Source: Caulobacteraceae bacterium
GTDB lineage: Bacteria > Pseudomonadota > Alphaproteobacteria > Caulobacterales > Aquidulcibacteraceae
DNA: 64,000 bases
Assembly (NCBI GenBank): GCA_016703335.1
Contig: JADJCG010000004.1
Span: 124,001 to 188,000 of the forward strand
Direction: 5' to 3'
The translations under genes were made by a program, and so were the position numbers. Every line of letters starts with the position of its first letter. Positions within the stretch are counted from its first letter, which is position 1. Under the pieces are notes generated by a model that saw only the letters and a list, made by a program, of their open reading frames with translations, was not told where the DNA came from and did no database searches. Below are positions 26,116 to 36,287 of this stretch, piece after piece.

Positions 26116-27148
26116 TTATTCCATTTCTTCGGTGGTGCCTTCGTCGCCTTGGCCGACGGGCTCATCGATCGGCGCACGCACCGGCGACAGCGTCTCGATG
26201 ACCATGCCTTGCGACAACTGGTACGGCGAGGGCGGCAGTGGCGTCACAGCGTTGGCTTGCAGCGTGCCCGGTGCGAGCTGGACGTCGAGGCGGCGTGTTG
26301 GCAGCGCTGGCAAACTGCGCGGCGTTCGGGTCGGCGGCGGGCGTATTCCTGGTAAGCGCCTTCGATCAGGTAGGCGACTTGAGCATCGCGAGCGGCAGCG
26401 GTTTCACCGCCGAGGACGACCACGATCACGCGGCGGCCGCCACGCTCAGTCATCGTCGCGAGGTTGAAGCCTGAGGCGCGGGTGTAACCAGTCTTGATGC
26501 CGTCAACGCCATCGACGCTGCCGAGCAGGCGGTTGTGGTTGCGGCCGCTTGTCCGGCGCCAAGCAAAGCTCGGCGTCTGGAAATAGTGATAATACTGCGG
26601 AAAATCGCGCCACAGAGCCAGCGAGAGCGTCGCCATGTCACGAGCCGTGGTGCGGTGGCCGTGTCTGGCAGGCCGCTGGCATTGGCGAAGCGGGTGTTGC
26701 TCATGCCGAGTTCGCGAGCGCGGGCGGTCATGTTGGCGGAGAAGCGAGACTCAGTGCCGCCGAGGCGTTCAGCCACCATCACGGCGACGTCGTTGGCGGA
26801 CTGGACGGCGAGGGCGCGGATCGCTTGGTCGACCGTAATAGAGTCGCAGCCGCGGCGGCGCGAGCAGGCCAGGCCCAGACGGGACGGCGGCTGGCGGGCA
26901 GCGTTGCGGGAAGCTGTCAGGCGCGTGTCGAGCGTCATGTCACCGCGTTCGATCGACTCGAACAGCATATAGAGCGTCATCATCTTGGTGAGCGACGCCG
27001 GGAAACGGGCTTCGTCGGCCTGGTCCTCGAGCAGCACCTCATTGGTGCGCGCATCCATGACGATGGCGGAGTAACGATCCTGAGCCGAAGCCGGCGCGGC
27101 AACGCCCAATGCAAAGAGCGCCACGAAGGCGCCCGCAACTATCCGCAT
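26116..27148 (-). CDS. D-alanyl-D-alanine carboxypeptidase (DacA/PBP5-like), frameshifted
   Basis: A signal peptide (RIVAGAFVALFALGVAAPASAQ) leads to a penicillin-binding fold with all three motifs: SxxK in PASLTKMMTLYMLF, SxN in AVQSANDVAVMVAE and KTG in GVDGIKTGYTRASGFN. At least three base errors break the frame (about 26880, 26660 and 26340). The final segment ends TTEEME. These enzymes trim the terminal D-Ala from peptidoglycan stem peptides in the periplasm. There is no obvious C-terminal amphipathic anchor; the tail is Pro-rich and acidic. Confidence 0.87.
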
Positions 27149-27193
27149 TTTCGAGAATCCCGCTGCCATCGCTGACCAATCCCGCACAATCAC

Positions 27194-27528
27194 GGACTAT
27201 TTCAGGCAATTCGCGTGCCGTGTGCAGCTTACAGATTCATTAGACCCACTTAAGATGCAGTTCTTTAAGGGGGTTAACGTCTCCGATCTGGCGAAGCTGA
27301 TTCAGTCCTACACGTAGAGGGTGTGGAAAACGTGGTTAATGTCAGATGAATGATTCTGCCGGAACATGCTGAAATGGCAGGGCAGGGCTGCATGGTGCGC
27401 TGCAGCATAATTGTCGTTGACTTCGCAGGTGCAGCATAACATATAGGCTCCACAGAGTCGCCGTTTCCCCGGCAGCTCATCATCCATTCTGGGCCGGCAG
27501 CGGCCTAGGCAACTGAACGGAGACCATC
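27194..27528 (+). promoter_or_regulatory. Intergenic control region of the phasin gene with TGCAGCATAA direct repeats
   Basis: This 335-base gap has no gene and is less GC-rich than its surroundings. It contains two exact copies of TGCAGCATAA (27401-27410 and 27430-27439), 29 bases apart, plus further TGC/GCA words (GCTGCATGGTGC, 27388-27399). Phasin genes in alphaproteobacteria are repressed by PhaR, which binds TGC-rich repeats, so these may be operators (inference). A TTAAGGGGGTTAAC element lies at 27265-27278. Confidence 0.4.
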
Positions 27529-27987
27529 ATGGCCACTGCGAAGACCGCCCCCCGCGCCGCCAAGTCGGCGACGGAAGCTTTCGAAACCTTCACCTCGACC
27601 TCGACCGAAACGGTCCGCGAGAACATCGACCGCAGCATTGCGGCGTTCTCGGAAGCCTCATCTTTCGGCAAGCAGAACATGGAAGCCTGGGTTGCTTCGG
27701 CTACCGCCGCTCAGAAGGGCTTTGAAACCCTCTCGGCCCGTGCCGTCGCCTTCCAAAAGGCCGCCATCGAAAATCATGTTGCGGCCACGAAGGCCCTCAT
27801 GACCTCGAAGAGCGTCCAAGAGTTCGCTGAAAAGCAAAATGACTACGCCAAGGGCGCTTTCGAAGCCTATGTCGCGGAAGTGACTGAAGTTTCTGAACTT
27901 GTCCAAGGCCTCGCGAAGGAAACGCTGCAGCCGATCAACGAGCGCGTGAACGCCGTCGGCCAGCTCGTCCAGAGCGCCGGCCGCTAA
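27529..27987 (+). CDS. Phasin family protein
   Basis: The 152 residues are almost all amphipathic helix, rich in Ala, Glu, Lys and Phe: ATEAFETFTSTSTETVRENI, FGKQNMEAWVASATAAQKGF and MTSKSVQEFAEKQNDYAKGA. Phasins coat polyhydroxyalkanoate granules and control their number and size. Good ribosome site (ACGGAGA) before ATG 27529, single-gene unit with its own control region and strong terminator. It implies PHA storage in this organism; no PHA synthase is in the window. Confidence 0.9.
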   Translation: MATAKTAPRAAKSATEAFETFTSTSTETVRENIDRSIAAFSEASSFGKQNMEAWVASATAAQKGFETLSARAVAFQKAAIENHVAATKALMTSKSVQEFAEKQNDYAKGAFEAYVAEVTEVSELVQGLAKETLQPINERVNAVGQLVQSAGR

Positions 27988-28030
27988 GAACTAAGCTTCG
28001 GGGGCTTTGCTCCCGAGGGGCTGATTAGGG

Positions 28031-28066
28031 ATGGGCCCGGCTCTTGCGAGCCGGGCCCATTTCTTT
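28031..28066 (+). terminator. Rho-independent terminator of the phasin gene
   Basis: The 13-bp stem ATGGGCCCGGCTC / GAGCCGGGCCCAT with loop TTGC is followed by TTCTTT, 44 bases after the stop codon. Confidence 0.85.
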
Positions 28067-28212
28067 GCGCCTATTTCTTTTGCATGGCGCCATAGTCTGT
28101 GCGCGCGCGTACGCAAGGCCTTCCATCTGCGCGCATGATCCATAAATTGTTCAGCATGTGAGCCAAGGCTCATGGCGAATGAGTCGGTTCAGGCTCCAGG
28201 CGAACGGGTTCG

Positions 28213-28551
28213 ATGAGCGGCGGCGACAATTGGGATGATGAAGAACGGGACGGCGGGGCTGATGGCCGCGCCGGAACCCAGACTGTCACCCGCACAAAAA
28301 AGCCATCGCTTTACCGCGTGCTGCTGCTGAACGACGATTACACGCCGATGGAATTCGTCGTCTATGTCTTGGAGCGCTTCTTTCAGAAGAACCAAGAAGA
28401 GGCGACCACGATCATGCTGCACGTCCACCAAAACGGCGTCGGGATGTGTGGCGTGTTCACCTACGAAGTGGCCGAGACAAAGGTCGCTCAAGTTTTGGAT
28501 CTCGCGCGGCGGCATGAACATCCGCTGCAATGCACGATGGAAAAGGAATAG
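28213..28551 (+). CDS. clpS: ATP-dependent Clp protease adaptor ClpS
   Basis: The 112-residue protein matches ClpS: an unstructured N-tail, LYRVLLLNDDYTPMEFVVYV with the N-end-rule binding Asn-Asp-Asp, LHVHQNGVGMCGVFTYEVAE and a closing HPLQCTMEKE. ClpS hands proteins with N-terminal bulky residues to ClpA. Six bases separate it from clpA, the usual operon. Confidence 0.96.
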   Translation: MSGGDNWDDEERDGGADGRAGTQTVTRTKKPSLYRVLLLNDDYTPMEFVVYVLERFFQKNQEEATTIMLHVHQNGVGMCGVFTYEVAETKVAQVLDLARRHEHPLQCTMEKE

Positions 28552-28557
28552 ACCCGA

Positions 28558-30877
28558 ATGGCGACATTCTCCCGTACGCTCGAACACACGCTCCGCCGGG
28601 CGCTGTCGTTCGCGAACGAGCACAGCCACGAATATGTGACGCTCGAGCATTTGCTGTTGTCGCTGATCGATGACGATGACGCCGCTGGCGTGATGCACGC
28701 CTGCAAGGTTGATCTCGATAAACTGCGGCAGAACCTCGAAGCGTATCTCGAGAACGAACTCGATGCGCTGCGCGTCAACAATCGCGAGCACGAAGAGCCG
28801 CGCCCGACCGCCGGCTTCCAGCGCGTGCTGCAACGCGCGATGCTCCATGTGGACTCAAGCGGCGGCCGCGAAGTGACCGGCGCCAACGTTCTCGTGGCGT
28901 TGTTCAGCGAACGCGAGAGCCACGCTGCCTACTTCCTGCAAGAGCAGGACATGACCCGCTATGACGCGGTCAACTTCATTGCTCATGGCATGCCCAAGCG
29001 CGCAGGCGCTGCGCAGCCGCGCCCGGTGCGTGGCGCCCAGGAAGGCGAAGACGGCGAGCGCGTGGTGAAGCAGGGCAGCGAGGCGCTGGCCGCTTATTGC
29101 GTGAACCTCAACAAAAAGGCCAAGGAAGGCAAAATCGATCCGCTGATCGGGCGTGAGCCTGAAGTGCTGCGTGCGATCCAAATCCTCTGCCGCCGACAAC
29201 AAGAACAACCCGCTGCTGGTGGGCGATCCCGGCGTTGGCAAAACCGCAATCGCCGAAGGCCTCGCGCGCAAAATCAACGAAAAGCAGGTGCCGGAAGTTC
29301 TGGCCGACGCCACGATCTTCTCGCTCGACATGGGCACGCTGCTCGCCGGCACACGCTATCGCGGTGACTTCGAAGAGCGCCTGAAGAGCGTGATGAAGGA
29401 ATTGGAGAACCACCCCAAAGCCGTGCTCTTCATCGACGAAATTCACACCGTGATCGGCGCTGGCGCGACCAGCGGCGGCGCTATGGATGCGTCGAACTTG
29501 CTGAAGCCGGCGCTGCAAAACGGCCAGCTGCGCTGCATGGGCTCGACCACCTACAAGGAATATCGCCAGCACTTCGAAAAGGATCGCGCACTGGCGCGGC
29601 GCTTCCAGAAGATCGACGTCAACGAGCCGTCGATCCCGGATGCGATTAAGATCCTCATGGGTCTGAAGCCGTACTTCGAAGAATTCCACAAAGTGAAATA
29701 TTCGGACGAGGCGATCAAAGTCGCGGTCGAGCTTTCGGCGCGCCACATGGGCGATCGCAAGCTGCCGGATAAGGCGATCGATGTGATCGACGAGAGCGGG
29801 CGCTTCGATGATGTTGCTGCCGCCGGATCATCGCAAACAGACGATCGAAGTGGACGATGTCGAAGCGGTGGTTGCGCGCATGGCGCGGATCCTCCGAAAT
29901 CGGTCTCGAAGAACGACCGCGAAATGCTGGCCTCGCTGCCAAGCGATCTCAAGCGCGTCGTGTTCGGCCAAGACAATGCGATCGATCAACTCGCCTCCGC
30001 CATCAAGATGGCGCGCGCGGGCCTGCGCGAACCGCAAAAGCCGATCGGCTCTTATCTGTTCGCTGGTCCGACCGGCGTCGGTAAAACCGAAGTCGCGCGT
30101 TCGCTCGCGAACATCATGGGCATCGAGCTCCTGCGCTTCGACATGTCGGAGTATATGGAGCGCCATACGGTGAGCCGTCTCATCGGCGCGCCTCCGGGCT
30201 ATGTCGGCTATGATCAGGGCGGCCTCCTGACCGATGCCGTCGACCAGCAACCGCATTGCGTCCTGCTGCTCGACGAAATCGAAAAGGCGCACCCGGACCT
30301 GTTCAACATCCTGTTGCAGGTGATGGATCACGGCACGCTCACTGACGCGAACGGCAAGAAGGTCGATTTCAGGAACGTCATCCTGATCATGACCACCAAT
30401 GCCGGCGCGTCGGACGCGGCCAAGCAGGGCATCGGCTTCGGCGCGGGCAAGAAGGATCACATGAATGAAGAGGCGATCAAAAACCTGTTCACGCCGGAAT
30501 TCCGCAACCGCCTCGACGCGGTGATCAGCTTCGGCGGTCTGCCGCCGGAAGTGGTCCGCAACGTCGTGCAGAAATTTATCATCCAGCTCGAAGGCCAACT
30601 CGCAGAACGCAACGTGCAGATCGAAATCACCGATCGCGCCGCCGATTGGCTGGCGGCCAAGGGCTATGACGAAAGCTTCGGCGCGCGTCCGCTCGGCCGC
30701 TTGATCCAAGAGCAGGTGAAGAAGCCGATGGCGGATGAATTGCTTTTCGGCAAGCTGAAGGACGGCGGCATCGTGAAGATCGACATCGATCCAGCCGATA
30801 CCGAGAAGCTGAAATTCACCTACCGCCAAGAGCCGCGCGGCTTGCTGAGCTTCGGCCAGAAGCCCGAGAAGGCGTAA
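28558..30877 (+). CDS. clpA: ATP-dependent Clp protease ATP-binding subunit ClpA, frameshifted
   Basis: ClpA unfolds substrates and feeds them to ClpP. The joined protein is about 773 residues as expected: Clp N domain (SRTLEHTLRRALSFANEHSH, VTLEHLLLSLIDD); first AAA+ with Walker A VGDPGVGKTAIAEG and Walker B AVLFIDEIHTVIG; second AAA+ with FAGPTGVGKTEVARSLAN and VLLLDEIEKAHPDLFN; then the C-terminal FGARPLGRLIQEQVKKPM. The frame is broken near 29195, near 29805 and near 29890, each by one base. Such damage in this gene argues for sequencing error. Confidence 0.95.
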
Positions 30878-30909
30878 CCTGTCGCCAAGCTGTGCCAACG
30901 AACGGGGGG

Positions 30910-30937
30910 CGGCGGTCGCGCAAGCGGCCGCCGTTTT
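30910..30937 (+). terminator. Rho-independent terminator of clpSA
   Basis: A 10-base stem (CGGCGGTCGC with GCGGCCGCCG, one G-T pair) with a GCAA loop is followed by TTTT. Confidence 0.8.
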
Positions 30938-30948
30938 GCTTTGGGACC

Positions 30949-31385
30949 TATGCGAAGCTCCGCCAATCTCTTCGCAGCGGGCAATGCTCGCGCCTGCGCG
31001 CGGCGTGATCCGGCGCAGATCGCGCCGCTGCCGATGGCGCTCTGCGCTGGATGGGAAGGTGGAGCGCGTCTGCGAAGTGCTGCAGGAGGACGCGCAGATC
31101 CGCGTGCTCCGCTGCACATTCCCGCCCGGCGTCGGTCACGAGATGCACTATCACCCGCCGCACTTCGGCTATGTGCTTGAAGGCAATAGCGTGATGCGGA
31201 TCACGACGGCGAGCGGCGTGGTGGATCGCCCGGTGCGAGCCAGGACTTCGTTCTCGAACGACGCCGAAATCCAGCACGCCGCGCTCAACGTTGGTACTGA
31301 AACGACGCGCTATCTGATCGTCGAGAAGAAGTACGCCGATCAGCGCCCTGCACAGGCCGTCGTGCCGGGATTGTGCTCGAATTGA
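30949..31385 (+). CDS. Cupin domain protein, probably frameshifted at the N-terminus
   Basis: The C-terminal 100 residues form one cupin barrel: IRVLRCTFPPGVGHEMHYH (metal-type His and Glu), PPHFGYVLEGNSVMRI and IQHAALNVGTETTRYLIVE. The N-terminal part lies in another frame (QIAPLPMALCA joined to LDGKVERVCEVL), so the start is uncertain; ATG 30949 is the most likely. No enzyme family can be given. It follows the clpA terminator and seems to be a separate unit. Confidence 0.6.
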
Positions 31386-31499
31386 TCGCCGCCGCGACCA
31401 AGCGGCGGTTCTGAGCGACCGCTACCCGCGTCCAATTGCGCAGGCCGGTGCATCTTCATACGGGCGGAGCGCTTTGGGGCCTCCGGCAGGGAGATGCTC

Positions 31500-32859
31500 A
31501 TGTTCACGCGCCGCGCATTCACCGCGCTTGCATCACTAACGCTCGCGGGCCAAGCGGCCGCGCAGACTCATGCGCCGCCATCCGCGCCTGCGGCAAGCGG
31601 TTCGCGCCGCACGGAAGTGGAAACATTGCGCCGCTTCGCCGAGACCACCCATCCGCGCGGACGCGAGGCCGCCGCAGATGCGGATTGGCGTGCGCGGTGG
31701 GATAGCCTTGCAGCGGAAGCGGACACGTTGAGCGATGGCGCCTATTTCATCCGCACGCGCCGCGCGCTCGGCTGGTTCAAAGATGGGCACACCACAGTGC
31801 TGCCGTTCGAGTTCACTGGCGGGCCGCCGCCAGGCGTGTTCGAGCTTGGTCTTCCGATCCAAGTTCGCGCGTTTCATGACGGCTTGTACGTCATCGCCGT
31901 GAAAGAGGAGGGCGCGCCGCTGCTCGGCGCCAAGATCACGCGCATCGCCAGCACCGACTCTGTGGCGCTAATGCGCACGATCGCGACGCAATGGTGCGGC
32001 AACGACGCCTGGGCCCATCGCTTCGCGGCGCATCAAGTCACTTCGCCAGCTTTACTCGAAGGCATGGGCATCACCCGCAGCGCCACCGACGCGATTGCGT
32101 TCGAGGCCATGCGCGGAACGCGGCGTGTGCGAGCATCCCTGTCACCGCTCCGGGGCGCCAGCTCAGATTTGCGCCAGATCGACCGCACGCAGCCGCGCGA
32201 ACAATGGAAGCGTCAGCCGGGCTCGGCAATTATGTGCGCGTCGAGGGACGCAGCATTTACATCAGCTGCAACGATATGGACGACATCGAGGGCAAGACCT
32301 TTTTGGATTTTTCGCGCGAATGCTTCGCGGCGATGGAGAGCCAAGCGTCAGATCGCCTGATCTTCGACGTGCGCCGCAATGGCGGTGGCAACAATTATTT
32401 GCCCGAAGCATTGCGCAAGCGCATCCTGCGGTCACGTTTCAATCGCCCAGGCGGCCTCTACGTGCTGACCTCGCCCATGACATTCTCAGCCGCGCAGAAT
32501 CCAACGAGCCGGCTTGAGCGCGATAGTTTTGCGCTGTTTGTCGGTGAGCCCACGGGTGGCGCACCCAATCATTATGGCGACGCGCAGACACTCCGCGGTG
32601 GGGTAAGCGGCCTCACGTCGATGGTGTCGACAATTCCGTGGTTCGATTCCTATCCGCAGGATGAGCGCGAGTGGATACTGCCTGATCTGCCGGCCCCGGT
32701 GACGTTCGCGGATTGGCGAAGCGGCGCCGATCGCGCGTTGGAGATCGCGATGACGCACACGACGCAAGACGAAGGCCGGATGAACTCGTGCGCTCGCGCG
32801 TGTTCTACTTCGCGCGCGCCAGTCAGAATGCAGGCTGGACGCCGTTCTGGCGGATCTAA
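31500..32859 (+). CDS. S41 (C-terminal processing) peptidase-like exported protein, frameshifted
   Basis: ATG 31500 follows a CAGGGAG site and gives a Tat/Sec-like signal (FTRRAFTALASLTLAGQAAA). After a helical part (RRALGWFKDGHTTVLPF) and a PDZ-like segment (EEGAPLLGAKITRIAS) the S41 core appears after a frame change near 32130: DRLIFDVRRNGGGNNYLPEA, LTSPMTFSAAQNPTSRLE with the Ser position, and LFVGEPTGGAPNHYG. A second shift near 32790 leads to SRVFYFARASQNAGWTPFW and the stop. Exported peptidase; substrate unknown. Convergent with the HIT gene, stops overlapping. Confidence 0.78.
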
Positions 32860-33175
32860 AGCGCCGCTGCGATCTGGCCTGCGATCTCTTGCAACTCGAC
32901 GATGTCCGCTTTCTGGCCGTGACTATGACCAGCCAGGCGTGCGCCCGCGTAACGCGGGATAATGCCATCAGGGGCGCGACGCGATCTGCCGGGAGTTCCA
33001 AGAAATTACGCGCGCTCACATTTTTCGGGATCACCAACACGTGCCCGCGAGCTTGCGGGAAGATGTCCATGAACGCGAGGACCTCGTCGTCCTCGTACAC
33101 CTTCACCGACGGAATCTCGCCGCGTAGAATTTTGGCGAAGAGATTGTCGTTGTCGTAAGGTCCGTGCAGGCTCAT
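32856..33175 (-). pseudogene. HIT family hydrolase with the catalytic block missing
   Basis: The start reads like a normal HIT protein: SLHGPYDNDNLFAKILRGEI, VYEDDEVLAFMDIFPQARGH, VLVIPKNVSARNFLELPADR. After RVAPLMA another frame gives IIPRYAGARLAGHSHGQKAD and ELQEIAGQIAAAL, the usual end. The ~40 residues between, which hold VQVMQFNG...and the catalytic HxHxH motif, are absent. The remaining 105 residues cannot be an active nucleotide hydrolase. It may be a true deletion or, as in panC, an assembly deletion. Confidence 0.78.
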
Positions 33176-33230
33176 GGGTGGCGCTCCTCAGCTTCGGATC
33201 GTAGCGATACGCCAACACCGGGGCGAGCCT

Positions 33231-33908
33231 CTAGTCGCCGAAGCCTACGAAGGTTGTAGCTTCCTCTACGGCCTTGCGTTCCGACACCACAGCATTGGCC
33301 GGAAAGCTATCGTCGGGCCAGCCAAGCGCGATGCTTTTCATGATCACCTGATCATCCGCGATGCCGGCATGCTCGCGCACCACCGGTGATTGCATGATGC
33401 CCTGGCTGTTGATCACGGCGCCCAGCCCGCGCGACCAAGCCGCGTTCACCAGCGCGTTCGTCACCGCGCCGCAATCGAACGGCGTATCATCGCTGCCATC
33501 GAGCACGCGGTCATACGTCACGATCACGCACACCGGCGCATCGAACTGACGAAAGCCGCGCAGCACCCAATCTTGACGCCGCTCCGTATCCTCGCGCGCG
33601 ATCCCCATCGCCGAGAACAATCGCTTGGCGACACCGATCTGCCGCTCGCGATGCTGCCCCGCAAACGCCGGCCCCGTCCGAAACTCCCGCGATTGCGGCA
33701 CGCCAGCCACCATTCGCTCGGTGTTGCCGGCGCGAATGCGGTTCAGCGGCTCGCCGGTGATGACGTAAAAATTCCACGGCTGCGTATTCATCGAAGACGG
33801 CGCGCGCATCGCCAGCGCGAGTATCTCTTCGATCAACGCACGCGGCACCGGATCAGGCTTGTACCCCCGAATGCTGCGGCGACCGAGGATCACGTCGTCA
33901 AATTGCAT
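33231..33908 (-). CDS. Nitroreductase family oxidoreductase
   Basis: The 225 residues from ATG 33908 show the FMN-binding nitroreductase fold: ILGRRSIRGYKPDPVPRALI, LAMRAPSSMNTQPWNFYVIT, AAWSRGLGAVINSQGIM and a closing LGWPDDSFPANAVVSERKAV. These dimeric flavoproteins reduce nitroaromatics or quinones with NAD(P)H in the cytoplasm; the physiological substrate is unknown. The 26 residues upstream of this ATG in the open frame do not look like protein. Confidence 0.9.
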   Translation of the reverse strand: MQFDDVILGRRSIRGYKPDPVPRALIEEILALAMRAPSSMNTQPWNFYVITGEPLNRIRAGNTERMVAGVPQSREFRTGPAFAGQHRERQIGVAKRLFSAMGIAREDTERRQDWVLRGFRQFDAPVCVIVTYDRVLDGSDDTPFDCGAVTNALVNAAWSRGLGAVINSQGIMQSPVVREHAGIADDQVIMKSIALGWPDDSFPANAVVSERKAVEEATTFVGFGD

Positions 33909-34801
33909 GTGTTGTCCTTGGAGTTGGGTTTTCGTCGAAAGCGGTCGCTGCGTGCGCGTATTTTGATCAATCGAGAGTCGGTCCAAATGGCCCAGGGGGG
34001 TAGCGCATGCTCCTTGGCCTCGCGCGCAATCGTACTGATTTCAGGATCCGAAGAAGCTTCCGCCAACGACGAATGCGTCTGGCCGGCCGCCATCGCCGCG
34101 CCAAACACCGTAATGACGATCGTCTGCCGTTAGAAGCCGTTGTAATGTTGCAGCGGCTTGCCCGGGACGACGCTCCAACATCAGAAATGCGTTCTTGAAC
34201 CGCGCATAAGCTGAATTCGGCTGCTTCTCATGCAGATACTCGAAGCCCGCTGTAGCGTTTTGCTCTCCATGTACCTGAGCGCACCGGTCGCCATCCGACG
34301 GACACCGTCTGCGGGTCACCCAGAGCCATGACGATTTTGCTTACAGCCCAACCATCCTCCCAGGTCGTGCCATCGATAGGGCGCTAATCGCATCACCGCA
34401 ATGCTGGGCGTTCGACGAGTTCGGCGATCTCGCGAATGAGCGGACGAGCCTTCTCCCCAAGCTCCGAACCAAGAAAGGCGGCATCACCCCCGAGCGGGAG
34501 GAACGAATAGTCTGCGCAGATTTTCTAGGATAGCCTCGCCAGAACTCGCTCAGGGGTCGTTCACGATCCGCCGTCGGCGGCCTCTGGTCCGTCGCAAGAG
34601 GCTTCAATCATTTCTGGGTCATGGCAACATCGTGGCTTGCCGCCAAGAGCGCATGTCGCCTTCGGGCAGAAGCGGCCCGCTAGCGCCGTTTCCGCGAATT
34701 CAATCGCGCCCTATCCAACACTTTCCCCCTAGAATCGCCTGAAAACGCGCCATTTCACCAAAATCAATCCTACAGCCTCCGCACGCGCTTAAACTCGCGC
34801 G
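33909..34801. other. About 890 bases without a convincing gene; traces of a decayed reverse-strand gene
   Basis: No frame gives a coherent protein. On the reverse strand, 34393-34510 reads DYSFLPLGGDAAF, ELGEKARPLIREIAELVERP to a stop, which looks like a real C-terminus. 34150-34260 reads FEYLHEKQPNSAYARFKNAF in another frame, and 34270-34360 gives WEDGWAVSKIVMALGDPQTV. These pieces do not join and I cannot name a family. No tRNA, insertion sequence, CRISPR or terminator was seen. Confidence 0.35.
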
Positions 34802-35297
34802 ATGCGTTCAAACGCCCCCGCCATTACCGAGCTTCGCCTTCAGCGGTTTCACCGCTGGGCGCTGCTTTGGCTGAAATGGTTCGCGGCGTTCCTGAACGCG
34901 GCGAGCGCCCACACGCCGATAACGGGGCAGGCGGCCAAGGTCGCCCATCAATGGCTCGCGCGCGTTGAGGCCGTGCTGATCAGCATCGTCCTGGTCCGCG
35001 CCGGCGCGCGTGTTCGCCCCGTGAGCACGCTCAAACATTCCGCCCGCCGCCGCATCGAAACCCACATGGCGCGCGCCATCATCGGATCGGCCATGCGCCG
35101 ATCCCTGCGCCCGCGTCGCCTTAGATCAACGCATCGCGGCATTGTCGCAAAATATCGAAGCCCTGGTTGCGCGCATCGCAAAGCGCCTCCCACGCGGCCT
35201 CACCCGCCGCCGCCCGATCCGCACACGTCCTGAACTGCGCCGCGCGGAAGCCGCGCCCATTTGCGACCACGCACCCCTCTGCGCCGACACGTCATGA
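34802..35297 (+). CDS. Hypothetical protein, frameshifted
   Basis: The start reads RSNAPAITELRLQRFHRWAL and continues with LLWLKWFAAFLNAAS, a weak hydrophobic segment. Near 35110 the protein moves to the next frame (LDQRIAALSQNIEALVARIA, then RPELRRAEAAPICDHAPLC). With the frame joined it has 164 residues, an Arg-rich middle and a helical C-terminal half. Family not recognised. Confidence 0.55.
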
Positions 35298-35396
35298 TGA
35301 TGGAGCGCCGGGCGCCCCGCCGGCATGCGCTATTTCAACGTCTCAAACCTTGCCAAGCTCAACAAAAGAGCCGGCGAGGGCGTCGGCGCTCCATAC

Positions 35397-36201
35397 TTAC
35401 GTCGCCGGCGATTGAACGTTGCGCACGATCTTCAGCAGCGTTTTGCGCGGGAGGTATTTCACCAGGCCGGCTTGGAAGGCGTTGGCGGCCGCCGGTGACG
35501 ATGACCGCGCGATTCTGCTTCCACGCATTGTAGCCCGCGCGTGCAACCGGCGCGGACGGCACGGCTTTGCTGCGTTGTCCAAGATTGGTTTTGCCCGTGC
35601 CCGCACGCTCACGGAATTTCGAAACGGTTGGACCAGGGCAGAGGCAACTCACATGCACGCCGGTGCCGCGCGCTTCTTCCCACATCGCTTCGGAGAACGA
35701 GAGCACGTAGGCTTTCGAGGCGTAATAGTTCGCCATCAGCGGCCCAGGCTGAAACGCCGCTGTCGACGCGACGTTGATAACGCCCCCACGTTTGTTGGCG
35801 AGCATGCGATCCCAATAGATGTAGGTGAGTTCAACGAGCGCGCGGACGTTGAGATCGATCATGCCGAGTTGAGTTTGCAAATCCGAAGAGGTCAGCGCGC
35901 CGGCATGGCCGTAGCCCGCATTGTTGACGACCACATCGACGTTCAGGCCCTTTGCGGCGATCGCCGCCGCAACAGCCGAGCCGCCGCCAAACGCGCCAAG
36001 GTCTTGCGCGACCGTATGCGCCTTCACGCCATGCGCGGCGGAGAGCCGGTTCGCGACCTCCTGCAAAGCGCCTTCGCTGCGCGCGGTGAGGATGAGATCG
36101 TAGCCATCCTTGGCGAAGCATTCGGCAAGATCGACGCCGATCCCCGCGGAGGCGCCGGTGACCAATGCTGTTTGGCCTTCGCCAGGTTTACGTCGCGCCA
36201 T
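35397..36201 (-). CDS. Short-chain dehydrogenase/reductase, frameshifted near the C-terminus
   Basis: A classical SDR: LVTGASAGIGVDLAECFAKD (dinucleotide-binding TGxxxGIG), VVNNAGYGHAGALTSSDLQ, the catalytic Ser in INVASTAAFQPGPLMA and the YxxxK in NYYASKAYVLSFSEAM. The reading frame breaks near 35495 and ends with GLVKYLPRKTLLKIVRNVQ. The substrate is unknown; the YYASKAYV form is common in the DltE/short oxidoreductase group. Stands alone between two forward genes. Confidence 0.9.
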
Positions 36202-36287
36202 CTTGCCACTCCCATTTCTTGCGCGCGACGATAGGCGCGTGCGGTTCCCGTTCCAAGCGGTACGGCTCGCCGTGCTAGGAGGGGCGC

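Noticed and set aside
29828..31117. Reverse open frame of 429 codons
   Set aside because: It lies opposite clpA and has no recognisable domain; composition is that of a shadow frame.
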